From contig NZ_LXES01000051.1 in NCBI RefSeq assembly GCF_001654845.1, positions 186,001-250,000 of the forward strand: DNA of 64,000 nt. Direction: 5' to 3'. The DNA comes from Enterobacter soli ATCC BAA-2102. Lineage in GTDB: Bacteria; Pseudomonadota; Gammaproteobacteria; Enterobacterales; Enterobacteriaceae. A model generated the notes under the pieces. That model was not told where the DNA came from. It saw nothing but the letters and a program-made list of their open reading frames with translations, and searched no databases. Below, in pieces: positions 17,295-24,932 of the stretch (positions are counted from its first letter, which is position 1; each line of letters opens with the position of its first letter). The position numbers were made by a program, and so were the translations under genes.

Positions 17295-17731
17295 GACAGG
17301 AACAGAGCACGCTCCGCCTCACGCCGCCTGGTCAGCCCTTTCAGGGCTTTGCCACCAGCTTTATTCCAGCTCATGAACTCAGCGGCAGCGCCAGTGTAAT
17401 CACCGGCGTTGAGTTTGCGCAGCAGTGTTGAGGTCGACAATGAGCGAGCGCCAAGGTTATACGTGAATGCTACCAGCGCATCGAACTGTCCCTGAGTCAG
17501 CCCGACTTTAACCAGGCGAGAAACATCACTTTCATAGCTTACCAGGCCGGTCTTCAGCAGGCGTTCTGCCGTCTCCTGCTTAATGGTCATTCCGGCGCGG
17601 ATTGGTTTCCCATCTACAGGCTGAGTCCAGCCATAACCGATCGTCCAGACGCCTACGCTGTCCTGGTAGGCGGTGAGTTTGCAGCCTTCGAACTCTTTGA
17701 TGAGGGCAATACCTTTATCACTGGTTTGCAT
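17291..17731 (-). CDS. Endolysin, GH24 lysozyme
   Basis: This 146-residue muramidase has the T4-type catalytic triad with correct spacing: Glu15 in KEFEG, Asp24 in AYQDS and Thr30 in VWTIGYG. There is no N-terminal signal-anchor, so export depends on the holin. The ATG at 17731 is chosen because GGAGG lies just upstream; a GTG at 17737 is less likely. It overlaps the holin gene end and the Rz start. Confidence 0.9.
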   Translation of the reverse strand: MQTSDKGIALIKEFEGCKLTAYQDSVGVWTIGYGWTQPVDGKPIRAGMTIKQETAERLLKTGLVSYESDVSRLVKVGLTQGQFDALVAFTYNLGARSLSTSTLLRKLNAGDYTGAAAEFMSWNKAGGKALKGLTRRREAERALFLS

Positions 17732-18059
17732 CGCCACCTCCGAATCGAGAACTAAACACCCTGCCAGCTACAGCTTTAACCTGCTCAACACCAACAAAGC
17801 CCAACGCGCCACCGATAGCGATTGACAGAGATTGAGGAAGGTTAAAGTAATCAAGAGCTGATACAGCTGTAAGAGTTAGCGCTCCGCAAATAGAGCCCTC
17901 CAGAATCATTTTCTTCCAGCCGCCACCGCCGTAGGCAATTCTCATGGCAGCCATGACCACCGACAGCAATACGGCACCCATCGGCGTTTCACCGCGCCAC
18001 CAGCTGTGGAGCAGTTCAATAAACTCCGTCCAGGAGTGGGGATCGTTATGCATTTTCAT
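17718..18059 (-). CDS. Holin, lambda-holin-like family
   Basis: The 113-residue protein begins MKMHNDPHSWTEFIELLHSW and has hydrophobic segments at about residues 25-42 (MGAVLLSVVMAAMRIAYG), 50-65 and 75-93. The pattern MHNDPHSW...W matches lambdoid class holins (phage_holin, lambda family). It triggers release of the cytoplasmic lysozyme. Two hairpin terminators lie upstream, between Q and this gene. Confidence 0.85.
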   Translation of the reverse strand: MKMHNDPHSWTEFIELLHSWWRGETPMGAVLLSVVMAAMRIAYGGGGWKKMILEGSICGALTLTAVSALDYFNLPQSLSIAIGGALGFVGVEQVKAVAGRVFSSRFGGGDANQ

Positions 18060-18100
18060 CGTCTCTCACCTCGCTGTGTGCGGGTGCTGATTTAAGGAAT

Positions 18101-18156
18101 AAAAAAGCCCGCTAAAGCGAGCCATAAAATAAAAAACCCCGCCTTTTGGCGAGGTT
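18101..18156 (-). terminator. Two tandem hairpin terminators between Q and the lysis genes (tR'-like)
   Basis: Hairpins at 18131-18156 (GCC-aaaa-GGC core) and 18101-18123 are each followed by T runs on the minus strand. They stand between the Q-like gene and the holin, where lambdoid phages place the terminators that Q overrides. The late promoter should lie between 18157 and 18230, but I cannot fix its boxes. Confidence 0.65.
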
Positions 18157-18230
18157 CTGTAATATTTAAGTTCGTGTCTAAGTGACCACTCTTAACACAT
18201 TAATAGATAAAATTCGTAACGAATAGCCTT

Positions 18231-18635
18231 TTATGCAACTTTCTCTATTTCCCTTTTATTGGTCCAATCATCCATTTCTAACTTGGCCCCAGTCATAATG
18301 ATGCAGGCATCAATAAAGGTTTCAGCTATCATTAGCCGGTTACGTATTTTTCCCTCTGAGCATTTTTCCCAACGTGCAATCGTTGATTTAGAAACGTTAT
18401 GCATGTAATGGAGCATGACCAGATTTAATTCGTCTTCTCTTCCTGCTCTCCTGAGCATTCCAACTGCCGTATCGATAATCAGTCCATCATTGTCACAACA
18501 CGAATCACGAGACTTAGAAGTATTTAATAGGAGCCCCTTAAATCCAGCCCCAATTGGTGACCAGTCGACCTGAGTTCCTTCACTAATAGCCCACGTTCCC
18601 CAACGTTCGAGTACCAGTTGAATATCACGCTGCAT
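18231..18635 (-). CDS. Q-type late antiterminator
   Basis: The 134-residue protein begins MQRDIQLVLERWGTWAISEG, a pattern shared by lambdoid antitermination Q proteins (phage 82/P22-gp23-like families), with conserved YMHNVSKSTIARW near residue 85-97. It should load on RNA polymerase at the late promoter and allow transcription through the tandem hairpins downstream into lysis and structural genes. It overlaps the methyltransferase gene by 11 bases. Confidence 0.85.
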   Translation of the reverse strand: MQRDIQLVLERWGTWAISEGTQVDWSPIGAGFKGLLLNTSKSRDSCCDNDGLIIDTAVGMLRRAGREDELNLVMLHYMHNVSKSTIARWEKCSEGKIRNRLMIAETFIDACIIMTGAKLEMDDWTNKREIEKVA

Positions 18636-19269
18636 GGTTCACCTCTTTTATCTGTCCTGTAATTATTTCAATGCTGTTGTTGCATTCGTTTCCCCATCGG
18701 TCCCATCCTTTCCATTCTTCCCGAGCAAATATTTCGATTCTTTTCACTTCACCGTAAAGTTTTTCCAGTCGGTTCCTTACTTCCCATGGCTTCGCGCTAT
18801 GTTCACCAAGACAGGTATGCACAACCTGTTTAACCGAAGCGTTGGCACGCTGTAGACCCACACCTTTGGTGGCAATCAGTACGTCCTCTGTATTGCTGCG
18901 AGTGTGGTTACCACCATTCATGCGGGTCTCTCGGTCCAACATTTCGAGGAGATCATTGAAGTCCACCAGCTCTCCGGTACTCAGCGCTTTGTTGAAACGA
19001 TCACCTGCATTCTGATTCAGTTTCACCCAGGTAAAACCCTTCATCGTTCTGACACGAAAGCCCCATGATTCAGCAAGCTCTACAGCTTCCCGGTTATGCG
19101 TCCCGGTGTACCACATCGCCAGGACAGCGTTTTCGGCAGCAACCTCCCATATTGGAAGACGTTTAAGTTCTTCCATACTCATGGTGCTGTAATGATTACA
19201 GGCTGCTCCATTACTGATTTTGTTGCCATATTCCCAGGGTGGATCGCAGTAGATAAGTTGATAACTCAT
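18625..19269 (-). CDS. MT-A70 family adenine methyltransferase
   Basis: The 214-residue protein contains DPPW at residues 9-12 (IYCDPPWEYGN), the catalytic motif of N6-adenine methyltransferases of the MT-A70 family, and the later EDVLIATKG typical of phage members. It probably methylates phage DNA and may protect it from host restriction; a DNA target is inferred. It is embedded in the early-to-late operon, overlapping NinG by 4 bases and Q by 11. Confidence 0.85.
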   Translation of the reverse strand: MSYQLIYCDPPWEYGNKISNGAACNHYSTMSMEELKRLPIWEVAAENAVLAMWYTGTHNREAVELAESWGFRVRTMKGFTWVKLNQNAGDRFNKALSTGELVDFNDLLEMLDRETRMNGGNHTRSNTEDVLIATKGVGLQRANASVKQVVHTCLGEHSAKPWEVRNRLEKLYGEVKRIEIFAREEWKGWDRWGNECNNSIEIITGQIKEVNHAA

Positions 19270-19883
19270 GCTGCCTTCCTTTTTTTCAGTTCGCGGGTTT
19301 TTCGTCGGTATTTAGCCGCTATGTCTTCCAGGTCTTCTTTTGAGTAATGCTTCGCTTCATGCGGACCTTCCAGCCATTCCACCAGCTCAAGGCCATACCA
19401 TTCGATCAGTGTTTCCCGGTAGCGAGCATGAACGGTGGCGTTCTTAGCGGCAAACCGGCCTGACCCTCCGTTACAGGCTTTGCACTGTCGGTAGGCGTTC
19501 TTTTCTTCAAAGCGAAGTTCAGGGCGAGCACCTACTCCCATAAAGTGGCCACAATCCCACTGGCCTCCGAATATCATTGGTGGGTGGTACGTTCCACACG
19601 ATGGACACGGCTTACCTTCATCACGTTCGCGTATAAAAGCGTTAAACGCAGTTTGTGCTTTGCTGACAAAGTACCCGCGAGGCTGGAGCGCCTTCTTCCT
19701 GATTTTCAGCTTCGCTTTCTTCTCTGCTTCAGCCTGGCGGCCTTTCAGTGCTCGGTTGTAGTCGATAGCGCAACGTGGGCTACACACTTTTTGAAGGTTA
19801 CGAGTAGGCGTGAAGACTTCCTCACACTGAGCACACTCCTTCGGTTTGTAGGTTTTCACCTTCGCCTTTACCGGCTTTTTCAT
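19266..19883 (-). CDS. ninG: NinG recombination protein (Rap-like)
   Basis: The 205-residue protein begins MKKPVKAKVKTYKPKECAQC and has CxxC pairs (CAQCEEVF, CSPRC, CPSCGTYH) and an HNH-like DCGHFMGVGARPELRF...CKACNGG. This is the NinG/Rap family, a Holliday-junction nuclease acting in phage recombination. The ATG at 19883 overlaps the primase stop, so it is preferred to the upstream ATG at 19910. Confidence 0.9.
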   Translation of the reverse strand: MKKPVKAKVKTYKPKECAQCEEVFTPTRNLQKVCSPRCAIDYNRALKGRQAEAEKKAKLKIRKKALQPRGYFVSKAQTAFNAFIRERDEGKPCPSCGTYHPPMIFGGQWDCGHFMGVGARPELRFEEKNAYRQCKACNGGSGRFAAKNATVHARYRETLIEWYGLELVEWLEGPHEAKHYSKEDLEDIAAKYRRKTRELKKRKAA

Positions 19884-20851
19884 TGCTTCATCCCTCTGTG
19901 AAATACCCACTCGTAGACTTCGGATACATTATTCAGCAGGTCGTTGAAATCCCCCTGGGCTGGCCAGCGGACGGAGACAGTCTCAAGATCGTTTTTTGCG
20001 TGAAGGTTTGCGGTTGCACATTCAAAAGCAGCAGCATGGCCAGCAGCATTTGCATCTGCATCAGCAAAAATAATCAGGTTTCGAACACCAGCCGGTACAC
20101 GGAATTTCTTCATGAAGGCAGTATTCAGGGTCGCCCATGTATGGCATTTAGTGATCTGATGGCAGGACAACGCCGTTTCGATACCTTCTGCAATGCCAAG
20201 TGTCGAGGCCACGGGGAACATGCGAATAGCTACGGATTTAGCAAATTCCAGATAACTATCTTCCTGGAGCTTCATCATCTTCTTGGCTGACCCGCTGGTT
20301 TGCGCTTTCTTGTCGCCATCAAGCAAAGTGCGGTGCAGGTAGCAAAGCTCCCCTTTATCGTCCGTTGCCAACGCATAAATGGCCTGGAGATTTTTTCCGT
20401 CTGCGGGCTGTTTATCGCAATATCTGATGCTCTCGACCGGAAGGGAGTTAATCCCCCTCCCTTTCAGGTAATTATCTGCGCCAGTGCCGCGTAGCGGGGT
20501 GAGCTTTGCAAACTTACGACTTACCCTTTCTCGCTGCTGAGCCAGCGATGTACGCACCGGGTTTATGTTCGTGCGGTCGGAGCTGTATTCGTTGCCGATC
20601 AGCCGATCCACTTCTGAGGCCAGAACCCGGAATTCCTTACCCGTTTTTGCCGTCAGCAGAGCCCAGCCATCCCCAGAACCGCACACACATATATAAGACC
20701 CAGTGCCATCTTTGTTATCGCAGCGGTATTTGCCTTTGCGTCCACACAGCGGGCATTCCCCTTTAAAGTGGTTTTTACCTGTAACCTCCGGCAACCCGTA
20801 GTGTTTAAAGATTTCCGGCCAGTGGCCTATGGCAGCTTGTTTGGTATTCAT
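19880..20851 (-). CDS. Phage primase: zinc-binding and Toprim domains
   Basis: The 323-residue protein has an N-terminal CHC2/P4-type zinc ribbon (CPLCGRKGKYRC ... YICVCGSGDGW, about residues 35-70) and a Toprim core with IAEGIETALS (about residue 226) and LIIFADADANAAG (about 265). It should make primers for phage replication together with the adjoining helicase, whose stop overlaps its start by 4 bases. Confidence 0.9.
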   Translation of the reverse strand: MNTKQAAIGHWPEIFKHYGLPEVTGKNHFKGECPLCGRKGKYRCDNKDGTGSYICVCGSGDGWALLTAKTGKEFRVLASEVDRLIGNEYSSDRTNINPVRTSLAQQRERVSRKFAKLTPLRGTGADNYLKGRGINSLPVESIRYCDKQPADGKNLQAIYALATDDKGELCYLHRTLLDGDKKAQTSGSAKKMMKLQEDSYLEFAKSVAIRMFPVASTLGIAEGIETALSCHQITKCHTWATLNTAFMKKFRVPAGVRNLIIFADADANAAGHAAAFECATANLHAKNDLETVSVRWPAQGDFNDLLNNVSEVYEWVFHRGMKQ

Positions 20852-22377
20852 GCCGCTTCCCCTTGGTTCTCTTTCCGTTTCGCAAAGGCGATCAGTTTTG
20901 ATTTGATAAAATTCGATACTTCAGGTGTGGTTTGCTGCGGGGTGTGGTGTAACCGCCTTGGCCATACGCCGAATTTTTGCTTATAGGTGTGAGCACACCA
21001 GCCATCACTGACAGGCCGTCCCTGTGCTGCGCGGGTGCGCTGATAGAAAAGAATTTGCGACCACCAGGATTGCTTCTGCTCAGTGGTATATTTGATTTCA
21101 GCTTTGCTGACCTTGGTCAGCCCACGGGATTTGTCCGTTTCAACATCTTCCCCGGCCAGAGGCTTAAAGCCACATTTCGGGCAGATATAAATTCCAGCAG
21201 GCTTGACGTAATGACACTGGCCGCACTCTTTCGGGAGTTTCTCTGCCTCTTCAGTTTTAGTAACGCGTTGTGGTGCGTCTTCCATGCCATCTGATGATGA
21301 CGGGAGGTAGTCATATTCGATGTCATCTGGATAGCCCAGCTTGTTGACCGTACCGCTGTGGTCGAAGATGAGGCAGTGATCTTTGCCAGGGGCAGCACGT
21401 AATCCACGACCCAGCGTTTGAATCCAGCGCATTTCACTTTTGGTTGGACGGGCAAAAATGATGCAACGAACATCACTGTCGAATCCTGCGACAAGTACGC
21501 CAACGTTGACGATGATTTTTGTAATGCCCTGCTCAAAGCGGCGGATCGTCAACTGGCGCTCATCATGGGGCGTGCTGGCCGTCATGACTTCAACAGTTAC
21601 CCCGACACGGGAAAATTCCATCGTGACGTAGTTCGCATGGGCAACATCTACGCAGAAACAAATTGTTGGTCGATCCTGTCCGTTTTCCAGCCAGTTTTTA
21701 ACAATATCGCCTACCAGCTTGGCTTCGCTCATAACCTTGCTGAGCTGCCCTTCTTTGTAGTCACTGCCATAACCAGCAACGTACGATGTTTCCACACCTG
21801 TAAGGTCGGGATGTGAAGGAGCGTAAAACTCATACTTACTCAGTGCGCCAAGAGCAATCAGCTCTTTCATCGTCGTAGGTTTGATCAGGCGCTGATAGTA
21901 ATTACCCAGGAACTTAGCGAACGGAGTGCCGGACAGGCCGATCACTTTCGTCTGAGTATTGCGGGTAAGATTGTCGATAACTTCCAGCAGCTTTTTTCGC
22001 TTCAGGTGGGCTTCGTCAACGATCAGCAGATCGATGTTATCCGGGAACTCGCGACGAATAAGCGTATCGGCGCTGGCAATCTGGATGAGTGCATTTGGGT
22101 TATAGGACGGGTGATCCCGCCATACGTAGCTAATCTCTTCTCCAGGAAGACCGTATTCCATAAATCGGGTTGCGGTCTGGTCAAGCAGGACCGTATATGG
22201 GGCCACAAACATTACGCGCATTTCACGACTTACAAACCCGTCAGTGATCAGGGCCGCAATAGCCGTTTTGCCGAAACCAACAGGGGCATAGAGCATGAAG
22301 GAATTGTTTTGTTTCCAGGCGCTGCGCAGCATGTTGAGCGCGACGATCTGTTTTTCGCGGGGCTGGATGTTAAGCAT
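20848..22377 (-). CDS. DEAD/DEAH-box superfamily 2 helicase
   Basis: The 509-residue protein starts at the ATG at 22377, which overlaps the stop of the NUMOD4 gene. Motifs are Walker A PVGFGKTAIA, motif II VDEAHLK, motif III GLSGTPF and motif VI QTLGRGLRAAPG. A C-terminal zinc ribbon (CGQCHYVKPAGIYICPKCG) follows the helicase core. With the primase it forms the phage replication module. The 515-residue form from 22395 has no support. Confidence 0.9.
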   Translation of the reverse strand: MLNIQPREKQIVALNMLRSAWKQNNSFMLYAPVGFGKTAIAALITDGFVSREMRVMFVAPYTVLLDQTATRFMEYGLPGEEISYVWRDHPSYNPNALIQIASADTLIRREFPDNIDLLIVDEAHLKRKKLLEVIDNLTRNTQTKVIGLSGTPFAKFLGNYYQRLIKPTTMKELIALGALSKYEFYAPSHPDLTGVETSYVAGYGSDYKEGQLSKVMSEAKLVGDIVKNWLENGQDRPTICFCVDVAHANYVTMEFSRVGVTVEVMTASTPHDERQLTIRRFEQGITKIIVNVGVLVAGFDSDVRCIIFARPTKSEMRWIQTLGRGLRAAPGKDHCLIFDHSGTVNKLGYPDDIEYDYLPSSSDGMEDAPQRVTKTEEAEKLPKECGQCHYVKPAGIYICPKCGFKPLAGEDVETDKSRGLTKVSKAEIKYTTEQKQSWWSQILFYQRTRAAQGRPVSDGWCAHTYKQKFGVWPRRLHHTPQQTTPEVSNFIKSKLIAFAKRKENQGEAA

Positions 22378-22645
22378 TGGCAGCCTCCTGCCCAAAGGCC
22401 ATATCTACCAGATCAGCAATTACAAACTTAGTGCGATGACGTAAGTACGACAGCGTAACGGTTTTCGTGCCGTCTTTTCGCTGGCGGCCTTTCAGAAAAC
22501 CACCGTGAATATGACGAATAAAATATTCAGAGTTAGCCAGGCGAGGAATGCTGCGTACCCGCCCAAGGTTGCTGACTTCGTAAGCTTTCGAGTAAGGCTC
22601 AACCGGTACCGGGGACCATTTTTCGTTAGCGTCTGAATAAATCAT
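22370..22645 (-). CDS. NUMOD4-domain protein without visible HNH nuclease
   Basis: The 91-residue protein starts at the ATG at 22645, preceded by AAGGAG. Residues about 8-33 (EKWSPVPVEPYSKAYEVSNL followed by GRVRS) are a NUMOD4 module, the DNA-binding part of homing HNH endonucleases, and the rest (GRQRKDGTKTVTLSYL, IADLVDMAFG) matches the usual downstream module. No HNH motif is present. It could be a domesticated DNA-binding remnant that stayed in the replication operon. Confidence 0.75.
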   Translation of the reverse strand: MIYSDANEKWSPVPVEPYSKAYEVSNLGRVRSIPRLANSEYFIRHIHGGFLKGRQRKDGTKTVTLSYLRHRTKFVIADLVDMAFGQEAANA

Positions 22646-22805
22646 TTTTGCTCCTTTTGGATGGCTAAACGTCCAGATTTCCAGTTGACGGTTTAACCCC
22701 ATACAGTGATCTATCTGTTAGATCGTTATCTTCTGGTAAAGCTGTTCCAGCCCTTCGGGCTAAAACCCAACACCGCCCCCTTTCCCCCAACCCGGTTTCA
22801 AAAAT

Positions 22806-23084
22806 TCATACCCTGGGTGGGAGCGAGGTATATCCCCTGACTGCTGGGGTATATCTCGTGCAAAACTCTCGCAATCGGCGGTTTGCCGTCCTTCTGGCCG
22901 CGTTCTGCTGCCGGAAGGTCACAGGTTCAGCGTCAAACGCTTCCTGGTACGCCTGCGCATACGCCATCGCTATCTTTTCCCGCATACCTGCTGGGAGTGT
23001 TTCCAGCTGCTCTTTAATCCACGGGGCGTCCTCACGAGCAAAAACCGTGGGCATAGTCACTTGGAAGTTTTGTTCCTGATACAT
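22806..23084 (-). CDS. Conserved-looking early phage protein, unknown
   Basis: This 92-residue protein begins MYQEQNFQVTMPTVFAREDA. It is mostly helical, with a basic segment (RQQNAARRTANRRLREFC) near residues 58-76 that might bind nucleic acid. It lies between the YmfL-like regulator and the replication genes, in the early operon. I do not recognise a family. Confidence 0.65.
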   Translation of the reverse strand: MYQEQNFQVTMPTVFAREDAPWIKEQLETLPAGMREKIAMAYAQAYQEAFDAEPVTFRQQNAARRTANRRLREFCTRYTPAVRGYTSLPPRV

Positions 23085-23119
23085 CGGCCCTCCTGCTTAT
23101 GTGGTGAGCCTGTAAGGGG

Positions 23120-23590
23120 TTACTCTCGCTTTGGTTTTCGTCGACCAAAGACGGCAAGGATTGAATTCACTTCTTCCTCTCGGGCAGCAAGATGCTTTCT
23201 GTGGTAAAACCTGATTTCATCAGCTTCAGCTTCATCAATGACCCCATCTTCAAGGGCAAGATTGATGACCTGATCAACGTGCCCACGCATGGCGGCGGTT
23301 TTCATGGCTTTGTTGAATAATTCAACACGATCCAATTCTTCAAACTTGGGAACATCCACCAGCAATGCACCGCGTCTCTTTGCAAAGTAATCTGCCAGTT
23401 CAGAGGTATCTGAAATATCTTCCATCGCCTCAAGTTCAGCTACTTCGAAGAATCGGCACCCGTTTTTCTCATACAGGTTGTTGTTGAACTGAGTTACTGT
23501 CATACCAAGAGCGCCAGCCATTGCCTCACGCCCGCCTGGGTATGCCTTACACATTGCTTTAACAACTTCTTTGAGGCTTTGCTCTACCAT
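23120..23590 (-). CDS. YmfL-like / CII-position regulatory protein
   Basis: The 156-residue protein begins MVEQSLKEVVKAMCKAYPGG and continues with MAGALGMTVTQFNNNLYEKN, a helix-turn-helix-like segment typical of YmfL/CII-type phage regulators. The ATG at 23590 follows AAGGAAAA; the upstream start at 23659 would overlap cro and is not supported. As second gene after pR it is placed where lambda has cII, so a role in the lysis-lysogeny decision or early regulation is likely. Confidence 0.75.
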   Translation of the reverse strand: MVEQSLKEVVKAMCKAYPGGREAMAGALGMTVTQFNNNLYEKNGCRFFEVAELEAMEDISDTSELADYFAKRRGALLVDVPKFEELDRVELFNKAMKTAAMRGHVDQVINLALEDGVIDEAEADEIRFYHRKHLAAREEEVNSILAVFGRRKPKRE

Positions 23591-23615
23591 GCTGGTTTTC
23601 CTTTGGTAGTTACGC

Positions 23616-23813
23616 TTACGCAGCTGAATCAGTAGAATTTTGGTAAAGCGACTGATCAAACTTCAAACGTCCGTTGGTAATTTTTTCAACCTGATACGCC
23701 CTAACTTCAGGAATAATTTCAGGCCATTCGGATACAGACGGATGTTTGATTCCTAGAGCTGAGGCGGTTTTACATACACCTCCGAAATAATTAACAACTT
23801 CGGATTTCCTCAT
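23616..23813 (-). CDS. Cro-type repressor
   Basis: This 65-residue protein begins MRKSEVVNYFGGVCKTASAL and has the Cro-like helix-turn-helix pattern KTASALGIKHPSVSEW followed by IPEVRAYQVEKIT. It is the first gene from pR and divergent from cI, so it should bind the same operators and repress cI and early transcription. Confidence 0.9.
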   Translation of the reverse strand: MRKSEVVNYFGGVCKTASALGIKHPSVSEWPEIIPEVRAYQVEKITNGRLKFDQSLYQNSTDSAA

Positions 23814-23843
23814 GTTTGTTCTCCGATGGTTTAATTTAGACTT

Positions 23844-23873
23844 AATGTAGGATATCCAACATCACGATGTCAA
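23844..23873 (-). promoter_or_regulatory. Early promoter pR with CI/Cro operator
   Basis: On the minus strand TTGACA (23868-23873) and TACATT (23844-23849) are separated by 18 bases. The operator TGTAGGATATCCAACA (23846-23861) overlaps the -10 side. The promoter drives cro and the replication genes. A near-identical arrangement stands at pL. Confidence 0.8.
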
Positions 23874-23874
23874 G

Positions 23875-23908
23875 AATCCTACATAACAAAAATGGTAGGA
23901 TTGCCTAC
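23875..23908. promoter_or_regulatory. Additional CI/Cro operator sites upstream of cI
   Basis: GTAGGATTGCCTAC at 23895-23908 is a dyad of the same type as the pR operator and ends at the cI start codon. A half site, AATCCTACAT, lies at 23875-23884. Together with the pR site this gives an OR-like array of two or three sites. Confidence 0.65.
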
Positions 23909-24562
23909 ATGATGAATATGAGTGACCGTATCCGCCAAAGGCGGAAAGAATTGAAATTGACACAGCAAGCACTAGCTGAGATGGCTGGTGTGAATCGAGT
24001 CACGGTTACAGGGTGGGAAAAGGATGACTACCAGCCGAACGGAGCAAACCTTCAGTCTTTAGCGAATGCACTTCAATGTGATCCACTTTGGCTTGTATCA
24101 GGTAAGGGTGATCCAAAACCCAAGCTCAATTTGAAACCCGAAATATTCAATGTAAAAGAAGTGCCGCTTATCTCATGGGTTCAAGCTGGTTCTTGGACAA
24201 GGACCGATCCAGGAGTAAGGGCTGATGATGCAAAGGAATGGGTGTACACAACAGCCCTAGTTTCTGAAGGTGCATTTGCACTACGGGTGCGTGGTGATTC
24301 GATGACTAACCCATCAGGAGCGCCATCTATCCCTGAGGATTCTGTGATCATCGTTGAGCCTGAAATCATGGATATCGAAGCCTTAAATGGGAAAATTGTT
24401 GTTGCATACCTTGATGGAGGCCATGAGGCCACCCTTAAAAAGTTTGTCGTGGATTGGCCGTTTCGTTATCTAGTGCCATTAAATCCAAATTACAAGCCTA
24501 TTGAATGCGGTGAAAACTGCACAATTGTTGGGCTTGTTAAGCAAGTTATCATGGACTTCTAA
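23909..24562 (+). CDS. CI-type prophage repressor with LexA-like autoprotease domain
   Basis: The 217-residue repressor has a Cro/C1-type helix-turn-helix (QQALAEMAGVNRVTVTGWEK, residues about 19-38) and a C-terminal S24 peptidase domain: cleavage site Ala93-Gly94 (WVQAGSW), Ser131 (RGDSM) and Lys177 (ATLKKF). It maintains lysogeny and should self-cleave with RecA after DNA damage. ATG codons at 23909, 23912 and 23918 are all possible starts; the operator dyad touches the first, so the message could be nearly leaderless. A hairpin terminator follows. Confidence 0.95.
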   Translation: MMNMSDRIRQRRKELKLTQQALAEMAGVNRVTVTGWEKDDYQPNGANLQSLANALQCDPLWLVSGKGDPKPKLNLKPEIFNVKEVPLISWVQAGSWTRTDPGVRADDAKEWVYTTALVSEGAFALRVRGDSMTNPSGAPSIPEDSVIIVEPEIMDIEALNGKIVVAYLDGGHEATLKKFVVDWPFRYLVPLNPNYKPIECGENCTIVGLVKQVIMDF

Positions 24563-24579
24563 TCCTCCTCCCCCATAAG

Positions 24580-24602
24580 CCGAGCAACTGCTCGGTTTTT
24601 TT
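24580..24602 (+). terminator. Terminator of cI
   Basis: CCGAGCA-AC-TGCTCGG is followed by seven T bases. It isolates cI from the downstream pL operon. Confidence 0.85.
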
Positions 24603-24932
24603 ATGCCCAAATATTTTATGTTGGCTTTCCTACATACATCCTTGACACCTTAATGTTGGATATCCTACATTAAGCACATCAACAGCAGTAAGGTACCCAA
24701 CCGTAAACGTTACGACAGGGCCTAGCTGGAGATGGTCGAACGGCGCGACTTAAAACCATGCGTCGGAACCGTGGCGGGACAGGATGTCGGCAATACGGGG
24801 CAGAAAAATGATTTATCCCAGCCCCTTCTGTGTGAGGGGGTTGGGCTGAATCAGCACCTGTTGCAATGAAGCACAAGATACTGAGCACACAGTAATGTCA
24901 TTGCATTGTGTCAACGATATCAGGAGGTTATA
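24603..24932. other. pL region: operators, promoter and structured untranslated leader
   Basis: No gene is visible in this interval between cI and the RelA/SpoT-domain gene. It holds two operators, the pL promoter, and a leader of about 260 bases with a hairpin near 24816-24850 (CAGCCC and GGGCTG arms). I see no N-like antiterminator gene. Confidence 0.7.
24619..24671 (+). promoter_or_regulatory. Early promoter pL with two operators
   Basis: Operators TGTTGGCTTTCCTACA (24619-24634) and TGTTGGATATCCTACA (24654-24669) flank and overlap a promoter with TTGACA at 24642-24647 and TACATT at 24666-24671, spaced 18 bases. It should be repressed by CI and drives the rightward operon ending at the excisionase. 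Confidence 0.8.
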
